Assembly: GCF_004331485.1 (NCBI RefSeq)
Contig: NZ_SJKD01000015.1
Coordinates: 1 to 64,000 of the forward strand
Length of the DNA stretch: 64,000 nucleotides
From: Kribbella capetownensis
Lineage (GTDB): Bacteria; Actinomycetota; Actinomycetes; Propionibacteriales; Kribbellaceae
Direction of reading: 5' to 3'
Part shown: positions 1-8,589 of the stretch, one piece after another
How positions within the stretch are numbered: the first letter of the stretch is position 1
Layout: every line of letters begins with the position of its first letter
Position numbers and translations under genes: made by a program
Notes under the pieces: model-generated
What the model was told of the DNA's origin: nothing
The model's input: the letters and a program-made list of their open reading frames with translations, nothing else
Database searches by the model: none

Positions 1-133
1 GGTCCACATCGAAGGCGGCGCCCGCCACAAATCCACCTGATATCCAGTACGACAGCTGAGTGAGTCAGGTGAGCTCGGCGCGCAGGATCGATGCTGCGCA
101 ACAGAATCCGAGATCTCGACGTAAGGAATCCGA

Positions 134-427
134 ATGAACCCAAATGCTCGCGCGGTGTGCGCATTCTTGTGGATATTGACGTTTGTTGGCTTCCTGATCA
201 TCGGGTGGCTGGTGATTTCCCCGCCTGCCTCGGGATCGGCGACGGCCACCTGTGATTCCGTGCTGGGTGCGGAGGCTTATCGGATTCATGGCGAGGTCAC
301 CAAGACGGCGATCGAGACCTGCGCGGCCGGGCAGACGAAGCGTTCGGGATGGGCAGCGCTGCTGGCTGTGCCGGTCGCCGTACTCGCCTCAGCTGCCATG
401 ACGAAGGGGAGCCCGAGCGCCGGCTGA
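134..427 (+). CDS. Small two-helix membrane protein
   Basis: A 97-residue protein of unknown function. A hydrophobic stretch at about residues 8-30 and a second at about 72-90 look like two membrane helices, separated by a loop of about 40 residues that carries two cysteines (about residues 38 and 60). That loop could lie outside the membrane and form a disulfide, which is inference. The ATG follows an AAGGA ribosome site at a good distance. It stands alone: nothing upstream is visible within the window and the next gene runs the other way. I do not recognise a family. Confidence 0.65.
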   Translation: MNPNARAVCAFLWILTFVGFLIIGWLVISPPASGSATATCDSVLGAEAYRIHGEVTKTAIETCAAGQTKRSGWAALLAVPVAVLASAAMTKGSPSAG

Positions 428-530
428 ACCGAACCCGGTGCGGTCCCGGCTCTCGGCAAGCCACCTCAGATAACACCTATCCGTGCGGCAGTCCCCGACG
501 AGCGTCGGGCCCGGTGGGGACTGTGCGTGG

Positions 531-1334
531 TCAGTTGACAGTCGGAGTGAACCCACCGTCGATCCGTAGGTTGGCTCCGTTGATCGAAGCGCTGAGTGGA
601 CTCGCGACCAGCGCGGTCAGGGCGGCGATCTCGTGGGGTTCGGCGAGGCGGCCTGACGGGTTGGCCAGTGGGCCGCTGATCAGCGCACGAGTAGCGGCGT
701 CGGCATCGTCTCCCATTCCGTGGTGCCGGGCAAAGGTGAGGGCGAGGTCGCGGAACCCGTCAGTCAGGGCGGGGCCTGGGCTGATGGTGTTGGCGGTGAC
801 CCCGGTGCCGGCCAGTTCCTTTGACAGGCTCACGGTGAGATTGGAAAGCGCGGCCTTGGTCGCGCTGTAGGCAGCCCTCATCGGTAGCGGGCACGGGTGC
901 GCGGCGCTGCCGATCTGGATGACCCGACCCCATCCGGCAGTTCGCATCGCCGGGGTCAACGCCCCGATCAGCCGGACCGCGGACGTCACGTTGGTGTTGT
1001 AGAGGTCGAGCCACTCCGTCGGGCCGCCCGCCATCCAACCCTCGTCACCGCCCGTCGCGGCGGCGTTATTGACCAAGATGTCGACGTCGCCGGAAGCCTC
1101 CACCGCGGCGACGACCATTCGCGCACCAGCTTCATGGGCCAGGTCGCCCAGCACGATCGTCGCCGCGCCGCCGATGGCGGCAATGACGTTGGCCGTGGCC
1201 TTCGCCCGCTCGGCATCACGTCCGTGCACCACGACGGTGGCGCCCTCGGCAGCCAGGGCGATCGCGATGGCCTGGCCGATCCCGCTGGTACTGCCGGTCA
1301 CCAGGGCACGCTTTCCGTTCAACTGCAGATCCAT
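531..1334 (-). CDS. SDR-family oxidoreductase
   Basis: A classical short-chain dehydrogenase/reductase of 267 residues, the usual length. The N-terminal NAD(P)-binding glycine motif TGSTSGIG is at residues 13-20, the structural NNA motif at 89-91, and the catalytic Ser143, Tyr156 and Lys160 (YSATK) are all present. The substrate cannot be told. A GAGGAG ribosome site precedes the ATG. The gene is divergent from the TetR regulator at 1440, and the 105-bp gap holds three spaced repeats, so this SDR is the most likely target of that regulator. It would act in the cytoplasm on an alcohol or ketone. Confidence 0.9.
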   Translation of the reverse strand: MDLQLNGKRALVTGSTSGIGQAIAIALAAEGATVVVHGRDAERAKATANVIAAIGGAATIVLGDLAHEAGARMVVAAVEASGDVDILVNNAAATGGDEGWMAGGPTEWLDLYNTNVTSAVRLIGALTPAMRTAGWGRVIQIGSAAHPCPLPMRAAYSATKAALSNLTVSLSKELAGTGVTANTISPGPALTDGFRDLALTFARHHGMGDDADAATRALISGPLANPSGRLAEPHEIAALTALVASPLSASINGANLRIDGGFTPTVN

Positions 1335-1370
1335 GGGTGCTCCTCGGTCGTTGCTGCATTTTCATCGGAC

Positions 1371-1418
1371 ATTCTGTCTTTCGCTGAACATGCTGTCTTC
1401 CGATGGACGCTCTGTCAA
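1371..1418. promoter_or_regulatory. Three 19-bp-spaced CTGTC repeats between SDR and TetR genes
   Basis: CTGTC occurs at 1374, 1393 and 1412, exactly 19 bp apart, each inside a partial inverted motif of the form (G/A)AC-N5-GTC. Equal spacing of nearly two helical turns, in the short gap between a TetR gene and its divergent neighbour, suggests operator sites bound on one face of the helix. Assignment to the adjacent TetR is inference. Confidence 0.55.
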
Positions 1419-1439
1419 GCCAAAGGTAAGGTGTGAGTC

Positions 1440-2060
1440 ATGGCCAACCGGAAGTACGAGCAGCGGCTGCGTGCGGACGCGGCTGAGCAGACGCGCCGCA
1501 GCATCTTGGACGCGCTCTACCAACGGCTATGCGAGGCACCGACCGAGCCGGTTAGTGTCGAACGGGTCGCGGCCATGGCGCATGTGTCGCGATCAACGAT
1601 CTACCTGGTGTTCGGCTCACGGGCGGGACTCTTCGACGCACTCGGCGACGACCTGCGACACCGCGGCGGCTTCGACCGGGTGGCCGACGGTTCTGGCGAC
1701 TCCGATGCTCTCCAGGCCCTGCAAGAGTCGGTCCGCGCCGCCGTGCCGACCTTCGCCGAACACCGTCAGGTACTGCGTGTTCTCTACTCGATGGCGGCAC
1801 TGGATCCCCAAGCCGTCGGCGGAGTGGTGGATCGTATGGCGAAGGACCGCGCCACCGGGCTGGCCTGGCACGCCGAGCGCCTGGCCGACCAGCGCGTCCT
1901 GCGTTCGGGCCTGGCCCCTGCCGACGCGGTCGATCTGTTGTGGGCGGTCACCGGTTTCGAGTTCTTCGACCAGCTCTACGCCGGCCGCGGGCTTCCTCTC
2001 GCCACGGTCGCCGACATCATGGTGACCGCTGCCGAACGCCTGGTAGTGCGAAGCTCCTGA
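1440..2060 (+). CDS. TetR-family transcriptional regulator
   Basis: A 206-residue regulator with an N-terminal TetR helix-turn-helix at about residues 20-65; the recognition-helix region reads HVSRSTIYLVFGSRAGLF, typical of the family. The rest is a helical ligand-binding domain with no diagnostic residues. It is divergent from the SDR gene at 531-1334, and the spacer carries a triple repeat that is a candidate operator. This is a common arrangement in which the regulator represses the enzyme and itself until a small ligand binds. A stem-loop at 2168-2208 may end its transcript. Confidence 0.9.
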   Translation: MANRKYEQRLRADAAEQTRRSILDALYQRLCEAPTEPVSVERVAAMAHVSRSTIYLVFGSRAGLFDALGDDLRHRGGFDRVADGSGDSDALQALQESVRAAVPTFAEHRQVLRVLYSMAALDPQAVGGVVDRMAKDRATGLAWHAERLADQRVLRSGLAPADAVDLLWAVTGFEFFDQLYAGRGLPLATVADIMVTAAERLVVRSS

Positions 2061-2167
2061 CATCTGACCACACCGGCCGAGCGTTGGCGGTCAACGTCCG
2101 CTCGTGCCGCAGAGCGCGCCTCTTGAACGCTCCAGACGTGCGGCGGGAGGAGATCGTTGCCTCATGG

Positions 2168-2208
2168 GCCTCCGGAATCAGCGCCGTCACCCTTCTGATG
2201 CCGGAGGC
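2168..2208 (+). terminator. Stem-loop downstream of tetR-like gene
   Basis: Arms GCCTCCGGAATCAG (2168-2181) and CTGATGCCGGAGGC (2195-2208) pair over 13 of 14 positions with a 13-base loop. It lies 107 bp after the regulator's stop codon and has no strong T run, so it may be a Rho-independent terminator of the GC-rich actinobacterial kind or simply a processing hairpin. Confidence 0.45.
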
Positions 2209-2340
2209 AACAATGGGACAAGGGATGTGCCGAGCGACGTCCACATTCCGTTGGGCAGCCAGACACCAGGAAGATGGCTAGCAAATGTCGCCGCCGGCTC
2301 CAGAAAACCTGCGGTGTGGGAAATTCGAGAACCTGCGCCG

Positions 2341-2985
2341 CTAGAATGCGGAGATAACTTGCGAACGCTCCCTACGGGTAAGAGTGCTTATCACCGCTGA
2401 CTGACCATTACGGCGCACGGCTAAGCGGACCAGCAGGTCGCGCACGGGCGCGAAGACTTCCTCCGGGAATCGCGGCGTCGGGACTCCGACACTCAGCGCG
2501 AGGTCGTCGGTATGAACGACGATCTCCAGCATGCGGGTCAGCAAGAAGTCATCTCGGCGCAAGGACCAGCCTTGCCAAGGAATCAACACCACGTCAGCAG
2601 TGGTGTGGCTCGCAAGCAGCGTCGTCAGCGTAGCGAGTGCCTTGTCGACTCGAGTCCTGAGTGCGGCTACGCCAAGCGCAGCCTCGGCCTCGGCTGCGGT
2701 GCGGTCATTGGGCGGGTCATCCGGAGAGCTGGTCATGACCCATGCAGCCCGATGGTAGTGCTCGTCAACCGAATCCAGCGGTGGGATGGCGGTTGTAGCC
2801 TGCAGGAGCTCTGCGGCGAGCGTCAATTGCCGCCCCAGGTGACAGGCTAGTTCTCCGACGGACATCTTTGGCAAGACGCTCGGCCGTAGCCATCGATCGG
2901 ACACCTGGGCTTGTTGGACAAAATCCTCAACAAATTCCCCGGCGATCGGAAACACCGCATCCCAGCGGTCAGAAGTCGAATACAC
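2341..2985 (-). CDS. Maleylpyruvate isomerase N-terminal / DinB-like protein
   Basis: A 214-residue protein of the mycothiol-dependent maleylpyruvate isomerase / DinB superfamily. The four-helix region includes the usual 'W..PSVLP.MSVGELACHLGRQL' region near residues 32-55, with His49 in the position of a metal ligand, and a second His158 in 'EIVVHTDDLALS' around residues 154-165. Such proteins bind a divalent metal and use mycothiol as cofactor; most have no proven substrate. It lies alone between convergent and minus-strand neighbours. Assignment rests on motif resemblance. Confidence 0.7.
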   Translation of the reverse strand: MYSTSDRWDAVFPIAGEFVEDFVQQAQVSDRWLRPSVLPKMSVGELACHLGRQLTLAAELLQATTAIPPLDSVDEHYHRAAWVMTSSPDDPPNDRTAAEAEAALGVAALRTRVDKALATLTTLLASHTTADVVLIPWQGWSLRRDDFLLTRMLEIVVHTDDLALSVGVPTPRFPEEVFAPVRDLLVRLAVRRNGQSAVISTLTRRERSQVISAF

Positions 2986-3110
2986 GTGGCAAGTCTGCCA
3001 CCATCGCTGGGAATCGCAACCAAGCCAGAGCGTTTACACGGTTTGTAGGGCTATTTGCTGAGCCGCTTCATCCGGACGAGGAGAGCCTGTTGGGAGCGGC
3101 CGTTCGATCC

Positions 3111-4325
3111 TCACAGAGCTGTGGGGCCCACCGACGCCTCGAGGACACGCAGAGCGCGCAGCCCTAGGTGGAAGGTGAGCCGGTCATTGCCGTCGGCAAG
3201 GTTCAGTCCGGACAGCTCGCGAATCCGGCCGAGGCGGTAGTAGAGGGTCGTGCGGTGGACATGCAGCGTGGTTGCCGCCGCGGGTGGCGATGCGGCGACG
3301 TCGAGATAGACCTCTGCGGTCTGCAGCAGTACCCCGGAAGGGTCGGCGGCCTTGAGCGCATGTATGCCACCGGGGACCAGGCGCTGGAGTGTCCGGGCGC
3401 TCATGTCGAGGAGGACGCTGTAGACACCGAGGTCGTCCCAATCCACGATGTCGGCCCGGTCCTCGAGGACCAGGGCTCCGCGTGCGGCTGTGACGGCCCG
3501 CTCGTAGGCGACGCTTGCGTCGGTGAGGCCGTCAGGGCCGTGCGCGTAACCGACGACAGCTCGCTTGACGTCAGCATGTCCTGTGAGTCGGTCGATGACA
3601 CGTTGCGCTGTGAGTTCCACTTTTGTGGAGGATTGTGCCAGAGCGAGCAGCATGACGCCTTGCCCATCTCGGCTGAGGTAGGCACAGAGCGCTGACCCAG
3701 TCATGGCGGCGACAGCGGTGAGCGCGGCGCGCATGAGGGCATCTGCTTCGGGGGTGGACATGGCGTGACCGGCGACCGTTTCCACGACCACGACCTGAAC
3801 GGGAGAGCTCGCGGCAACTGGGACACCGTCGGGAGCTGCCCGGGCAGCTCGTTGTGCGGTTTCCTTCTCGGGCGCCAGCAGATCGGCCAGCCAGTTCTCT
3901 TTCGCTTCTTGCTGTCCAGCCTGTTTCTGCGCGATGCCGCTGAGAATGACGGCGATGGCGGCGGCTGCATGTTCGGCTCGCTCAAGTTCCCTGGTGGTGA
4001 GGGTGCATGCTTCGTCAATCATCATGAGGTAGCCGAGGAGTTGTCCTTGCCAGCGGACGGGGGTGCAGGAGCGGCGCTTCATACCGATGTCGTCGTTCGA
4101 CGGGATGAACCCGGACTCACTCCAGGTGGAGACGCGCTGTGCCTTGATGTGCTCGATGGCAGCAGGCTCAGCCTGGCGTTGCAAGATGCCTCTGACACGG
4201 ACGGTGTCTTCGTCGCCGAGGTGGGCGCTGTGGGTGATGACGCGGATTTCAGGTGTCACGACCACGATGGACCGTGCGACTTCGGCGGCAAGGGTGTCGA
4301 CGATGTGCCGGATGTCCTCAGTCAT
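3111..4325 (-). CDS. PucR/CdaR-family transcriptional regulator
   Basis: About 404 residues from the preferred ATG at 4325; an earlier in-frame ATG at 4370 would add a poor leader. The N-terminal half looks like a sensory domain, with a segment 'WQGQLLGYLMMID' typical of GAF-like folds, and is followed by a long helix. A GGDEF-like middle domain follows. The C-terminal 60 residues are the PucR helix-turn-helix, with the diagnostic 'LHVHRTTLYYRLGRIRELSG' region. It lies 148 bp downstream of, and on the same strand as, the SDR/ligase/thiolase operon at 4474-8250. It is the natural candidate to control that pathway in response to one of its metabolites. Confidence 0.85.
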   Translation of the reverse strand: MTEDIRHIVDTLAAEVARSIVVVTPEIRVITHSAHLGDEDTVRVRGILQRQAEPAAIEHIKAQRVSTWSESGFIPSNDDIGMKRRSCTPVRWQGQLLGYLMMIDEACTLTTRELERAEHAAAAIAVILSGIAQKQAGQQEAKENWLADLLAPEKETAQRAARAAPDGVPVAASSPVQVVVVETVAGHAMSTPEADALMRAALTAVAAMTGSALCAYLSRDGQGVMLLALAQSSTKVELTAQRVIDRLTGHADVKRAVVGYAHGPDGLTDASVAYERAVTAARGALVLEDRADIVDWDDLGVYSVLLDMSARTLQRLVPGGIHALKAADPSGVLLQTAEVYLDVAASPPAAATTLHVHRTTLYYRLGRIRELSGLNLADGNDRLTFHLGLRALRVLEASVGPTAL

Positions 4326-4473
4326 GTGATTGATCCCCGCGTCAGGCATGCGGCTGGAGTTGGCGCGCAACGCACGTGCGTCTCAGCATACTGCCGCCGT
4401 CGCGCAACCTTGTGCGAATTGTGACGGCCGGCCCCGCGATTGTGCGCGCCCGGGAAGCCGGCCGGGCTTTGGC

Positions 4474-5244
4474 TCAACGCGCGTTCATCCTGATGCCCCC
4501 GTCGAGCCGGATGGTGACGCCGTTGAGCATCTTGTTGGTTGCCGTGTAGGCGACCATGGACGCGAACTCTGCTGGGTGTCCGGGTCGCTTGGGGAAGAGC
4601 AGTTGGCTTTCGATGCCCGCCCTCGCCTTGCCTGACACCTGCTCGTTGTACATCGGAGTTGCGAAGACACCTGGTGCGATGCTGACGACTCGGATGCCCC
4701 GGTCGGCGAGGTCGCAGGCAGCTGCCAGCGTCATACCTGCGACGCCGGCCTTGGATGCCGCGTAGGCGACCTGTCCCACCTGGCCTTCGGTCGCCGAGAC
4801 TGAAGAGGTGAGGACGCAGACGCCGCGGTGACCATCGATGTCGGGCTTGTTCAGCGCCATGACTGCGGCGCCTGCGCGGAGGAGGTTGAGGGTACCGAGC
4901 ATGTTGATGTCCAAGACGCGCGCGAAAGAGTCCGAAGCTTGCGGCTCCCCGGTCTTTGGCAGGAGTCGTTCAGGCCCCACGATGCCCGCGCAGGCGACCA
5001 CCAGGCGGAGCCCGCGGGGCGCTTGGGCGGCCGTTTTGGCAGCAGCCAGACACGCGTCGAAGTCTCGGACATCGCCGCCGACGTGCTGAGCGGAGGGATG
5101 CCCGTTCGAGGTCAGGTCGAGGATCGTGACTTGTCCTCCGTAGCTGGTCATCAGATCGGCGACTTCGGCGCCGAGGCCGGACGCGCCGCCTGAGATCAGC
5201 ACGCCGTTCCCGCGCAGAGCCGACCCCACTGGTTCGGCTGTCAT
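4474..5244 (-). CDS. SDR-family oxidoreductase (3-hydroxyacyl-CoA dehydrogenase-like)
   Basis: A 256-residue classical SDR from the ATG at 5244, chosen because it overlaps the stop codon of the upstream ligase gene by four bases (ATGA). The glycine motif GGASGLG is at residues 19-25, catalytic Ser147 or 148, Tyr161 and Lys165 are present, and the C-terminus ends in the usual LDGGIRM. The sequence resembles type II 3-hydroxyacyl-CoA dehydrogenases. With a thiolase and an acyl-CoA ligase in the same operon, oxidation of a 3-hydroxyacyl-CoA in a beta-oxidation-like route is the most economical role. The specific acyl chain or ring is unknown. Confidence 0.85.
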   Translation of the reverse strand: MTAEPVGSALRGNGVLISGGASGLGAEVADLMTSYGGQVTILDLTSNGHPSAQHVGGDVRDFDACLAAAKTAAQAPRGLRLVVACAGIVGPERLLPKTGEPQASDSFARVLDINMLGTLNLLRAGAAVMALNKPDIDGHRGVCVLTSSVSATEGQVGQVAYAASKAGVAGMTLAAACDLADRGIRVVSIAPGVFATPMYNEQVSGKARAGIESQLLFPKRPGHPAEFASMVAYTATNKMLNGVTIRLDGGIRMNAR

Positions 5245-6887
5245 GACTCCCGTCCGATGTGGATACCGGCACCGATGCGATCCCATTCGGCACCGGTGAC
5301 GCCGCGCTTGCGGATTTCGGCCTTCGTGATCTTCCCGCTTGGCGTCTTGGGCAGCTCCGGGGCGAACTCGACGTAGCGCGGAACGGCGAAGTACGGCAGG
5401 TGGGCTCGACAGTGATCAACGAGTTCCTGCGCGGTGACGCGCTGGTTGGTGACCACCACGACCTTGATGTCGTCTTCACCTTCGTCTGCGGGAACGCCGA
5501 CGGCGGCACATTCGATGACGGCTGGGTGGGAGCCAACGGCAAGCTCGATCTCGAAAGAGCTGATGTTCTCACCTCGTCGACGAATGCGGTCTCGGATGCG
5601 GTCGACGAAGTAGTAGTAGCCGTCGTCGTCGACCCGAGCCGCATCCCCGGTGTGGAACCACAGGTTGCGGAATGCTTCGGCGGTCACTTCAGGCATGCCG
5701 TCGTAGCCGGCGGCGATTGTCCACGGGTGGCGAGGCCGGACGGCGATCTCACCCACCGCCCCGCGGCGCACCGGCTGGTCGGTGTCCGGGTCGAGAAGAG
5801 CGATTTCGAACATGTCGCCGTACGGCTTGCCGGAACTTCCGGCGCGAACGGAGTCGCCGTCGGGGCGCCAGAGCACCAAGGAGATCTCGGTCATTCCGTA
5901 TGCCTCGACGCAATCGAACCCGTAGCGCTGGGGAAAGGTCCGTGCGAGTCTTGCCGGCATCGGGATTGCCAGGACGCGTCGCAGGGAGTGCTCGGCGTCG
6001 CTGACTTGCGGCGGCTGCGCATCGAGGAACTCAGTCATGACACCGAGGAGGCTGGAGACGGTCGCGCCGCTGGTACGGATGTCATTGAGCCAGGCTGACG
6101 CGCTGAACCGATTGGCCAGGTGCACGTGGGCGCCGGCGATGAGTGAGGCGTACACCTGTGCCCATTGGGCATTGCTGTGGAACAGCGGCAGGCACACGTA
6201 GTAGGTGTCGTCGCCGGTCAGGGCGAGCCGGTCGGCGACCTGGCGTCCGAGGAGGTACGCCAGACCGTGAGGAGCAAGGACGCCTTTGGCCGGCCCGGTC
6301 GTGCCGGAGGTGTACATAATGCAGGCCAGATCGCTATGGGTGACGGGGACAACCTCGGCAAGTCGTGGTGCGGCGGCGATGTCAGCGAAGTCGATGCTCG
6401 TCCAGCGGGTGGGCGCCGAGAACTGGCCATGCACGATCACCGTCTCCAAAGACCTGAGGTCATCGGCGACCTCTTCGAGTCGTGCCATCAGGGCGGCGTC
6501 GACCACGGCGACCTTGGCTCGGCACAAGTTGACCGGGTGGACCAGGGAGTGTCCTCGATTCGAGACGTTCACAGGGACCTCGACTGCCCCGAGCAAATTG
6601 ACTGCGAACCAGGTCAGAACGAATTCCGCAGAGTTCTGCATCAGCAGCAGCACCCGGTCGCCGTGCCGTACCCCGCTGGCTCGGAGTCCGGCAGCGACAC
6701 GCTCAGCACCAGTCAGCGTCTGGGCGTAGGTGAGGGTCTGGCCGGTCACGTCGGACAGGAACACGGCATCGGGTCGCGCGGCTGCCTGGCTGCGCAAGAC
6801 GTGTCCCAGGACCCACTCGTCCGGGTGCGGCTTGAGCCCCGTATGAGGCGTCGGTCGACGCAGATTGTCGATGGCGAGGTCGCTCAC
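5241..6887 (-). CDS. AMP-dependent acyl-CoA ligase
   Basis: A 548-residue ANL-superfamily enzyme that should activate a carboxylic acid to its CoA thioester through an acyl-AMP. The phosphate-binding P-loop MYTSGTTGPAKG is at residues 191-202, the YGMTE motif follows in the middle, the TGD motif precedes the hinge, and the catalytic lysine of PSGK is Lys519. The start is a GTG at 6887 that overlaps the stop of the OB-fold gene upstream; the 3' end overlaps the SDR start. It is the third of four translationally coupled genes. The substrate could be a fatty, aromatic or terpenoid/steroid acid; the sequence does not settle it. Confidence 0.92.
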   Translation of the reverse strand: MSDLAIDNLRRPTPHTGLKPHPDEWVLGHVLRSQAAARPDAVFLSDVTGQTLTYAQTLTGAERVAAGLRASGVRHGDRVLLLMQNSAEFVLTWFAVNLLGAVEVPVNVSNRGHSLVHPVNLCRAKVAVVDAALMARLEEVADDLRSLETVIVHGQFSAPTRWTSIDFADIAAAPRLAEVVPVTHSDLACIMYTSGTTGPAKGVLAPHGLAYLLGRQVADRLALTGDDTYYVCLPLFHSNAQWAQVYASLIAGAHVHLANRFSASAWLNDIRTSGATVSSLLGVMTEFLDAQPPQVSDAEHSLRRVLAIPMPARLARTFPQRYGFDCVEAYGMTEISLVLWRPDGDSVRAGSSGKPYGDMFEIALLDPDTDQPVRRGAVGEIAVRPRHPWTIAAGYDGMPEVTAEAFRNLWFHTGDAARVDDDGYYYFVDRIRDRIRRRGENISSFEIELAVGSHPAVIECAAVGVPADEGEDDIKVVVVTNQRVTAQELVDHCRAHLPYFAVPRYVEFAPELPKTPSGKITKAEIRKRGVTGAEWDRIGAGIHIGRES

Positions 6888-7090
6888 TGGCCTGCTCCCG
6901 CGACGGAGTACAACGTGTAGTCACCGTCGTGGCTCACAGCTGAGACAGGCGTTCCGATGCGTACCGGGATGTCGGCGGCAGCATCGAGCCGCCCGGTGAT
7001 GAGTTGGGCACCGTCCCGGATCACGCCGATGACGTAGGGGGCGTCGGGAACGCCGACGCGGATGACCGTGTACGACTCGAGGGTCTGCAT
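6884..7090 (-). CDS. Small OB-fold (DUF35-type) acyl-CoA-associated protein
   Basis: Only 68 residues. The ATG at 7090 overlaps the thiolase stop by four bases and the TGA overlaps the ligase start, so it is a coupled gene rather than noise. The sequence resembles the C-terminal OB-fold half of DUF35 proteins (as in ChsH2 and the partners of SCP2-type thiolases), with 'PYVIGVIRDGAQLITGRL' forming the expected strands. The rubredoxin-like zinc ribbon that normally precedes this fold, with its four cysteines, is absent. DUF35 partners usually form a complex with the thiolase and deliver or close the acyl-CoA site. That role is inferred here from position. Confidence 0.7.
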   Translation of the reverse strand: MQTLESYTVIRVGVPDAPYVIGVIRDGAQLITGRLDAAADIPVRIGTPVSAVSHDGDYTLYSVAGAGQ

Positions 7091-8250
7091 CACGCGGCTC
7101 CAAGAATGGTGACGGTGGCGGTGGCACCAGCGCCGCCGAGGTTGTGGGCCATCCCGACATGCGCGGCGGGAAGCTGGTTGGCCGCGGTTCCGCGGAGCTG
7201 GCCAACCACCTCGTGAACTTGGGCGAGGCCGGTTGCTCCAACAGGGTGGCCGCGCCCGAGAAGCCCACCGCTGGGATTCACGACAACCCCTGGGCTGCCG
7301 TTCGTGGTGAGCCCCTCGGCGATCGCGGTATGCGCTTCGCCGTGAGCAAAGAAGCCCAGGTCCGCGACGTTGACGAGCTCGGTGATGGAGAAGCAGTCGT
7401 GCAGCTCCACGACGTCGATGTCCCGAGGGCCGAGACCCGCACTCTTGTAGGCACGCTGAGCCGCGGTGACAGTCGCCGGGAAGCTGGTCAATGTCTCCAT
7501 GTGCCGGATGCCCACAGGTCCGGACGTCTGCTCGCACGCCAGCACGCGCACCGCACCGTTCCGCGAGCTGGTTGCGTGGGCCCAGTCGGTGACAACGACC
7601 GCGGCGGCACCGTCGCTGATGGGTGAGCAGTCGAGTAACCGCAACGGGTCCGCGATCAGTTTCCCGGAGGCGATCTGATCAGCGCTCACAGTTTCACGGA
7701 ACATCGCGTTCGGATTCGCGACGGCGCAGGCACGGTTCTGCATGACGACAGCTGCCAAGTCGTCGCGCGTGGAGCCGTATCGGGCGGCGTGCGCGTTCGC
7801 GACCAAGCCAAAGAACCCGGGAAATGTCAGGCCGGCCGCGCCGTCGGTGGCCATCTCCCCCGCTTCGGTCAGGAGCTTCGTGATGGCTTGCGTTCCCGGA
7901 CGCGTCATGTGCTCGGCGCCGATGCACAGAGTGGCAGTAGCTGCGCCGGCGGCCACGGAGAGAACGCCATGACGAAGCGCGATGCCGGCGGACCCGCACG
8001 CGCCCTCCACATTGGTGGTGGCAACGCCGGCGAGCCCAAGCCTGAGCGCAAGCAGGGATGCGATGACGCCCTGGCCGTCGATTCCGCGGCCAAGGAAGTT
8101 GCCGAAGTAGACAGCGTCGATCTCAGACCGCTCAAGGCCTGAATCTGCGATGGCCATCTCCCCCGCCTCCACGGCGAGGTCGATGAGGGTCTTGTCGGGA
8201 TGGCGACCGAACGTTGTGGTGGCGGTGCCGGCGACGTAGGTGTGGCGCAC
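7090..8250 (-). CDS. Thiolase (SCP2-type acetyl-CoA acyltransferase)
   Basis: A 386-residue thiolase from the GTG at 8250, which has an AGGGAG ribosome site five bases away; longer readings have no thiolase sequence in the extra part. The nucleophilic cysteine is Cys85 in EGACGSAG. The C-terminal half has the HDCFS motif and GRGHPVGATG, whose histidine helps abstract the proton. This pattern fits SCP2/lipid-transfer-type thiolases, which cleave or condense 3-oxoacyl-CoAs and commonly pair with DUF35 proteins. It is the first gene of the four-gene operon running to 4474. Confidence 0.9.
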   Translation of the reverse strand: MRHTYVAGTATTTFGRHPDKTLIDLAVEAGEMAIADSGLERSEIDAVYFGNFLGRGIDGQGVIASLLALRLGLAGVATTNVEGACGSAGIALRHGVLSVAAGAATATLCIGAEHMTRPGTQAITKLLTEAGEMATDGAAGLTFPGFFGLVANAHAARYGSTRDDLAAVVMQNRACAVANPNAMFRETVSADQIASGKLIADPLRLLDCSPISDGAAAVVVTDWAHATSSRNGAVRVLACEQTSGPVGIRHMETLTSFPATVTAAQRAYKSAGLGPRDIDVVELHDCFSITELVNVADLGFFAHGEAHTAIAEGLTTNGSPGVVVNPSGGLLGRGHPVGATGLAQVHEVVGQLRGTAANQLPAAHVGMAHNLGGAGATATVTILGAA

Positions 8251-8589
8251 GTGGACTCCCTGGTCGTGGAGCTGATTCCCTGCTCCGGCCGCACTGAGAC
8301 TGCCGGGAGAGGCTGGCAACCATCCTTCGCGCTGCGATCCACTGCGCCTACCGCCCTGTGTTGCAAACCCCTGCCCCGGTCTTTCTCTCTCCGTCGTGCA
8401 GTTGCTCGGCGAAGAGACGCGACCGCCGTCCACGACGCGGAGGACCAGGCCGAAGTTCAGCTGACAAACTGCTCGACCAGATCGATGAGCAGTACCACCC
8501 TCAGAGCAGGATCCTGGTCAGCACCGACCATGCGATACGCACAACCCGGCGTACCAGCTGCCCCTTCTCGTGCCGCCGAGAGCCGGGTG
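8251..8589. other. Gap without a recognisable gene
   Basis: This 339-bp stretch separates the thiolase start from the Nudix gene end and should contain the promoter of the thiolase operon. I see no protein-like sequence of a known family and no strong palindrome. Confidence 0.4.

Noticed and set aside
530..1440. Long open frames antisense to the SDR gene and, throughout the window, antisense to most other genes.
   Set aside because: High-GC third positions keep antisense frames open; none carries protein motifs.
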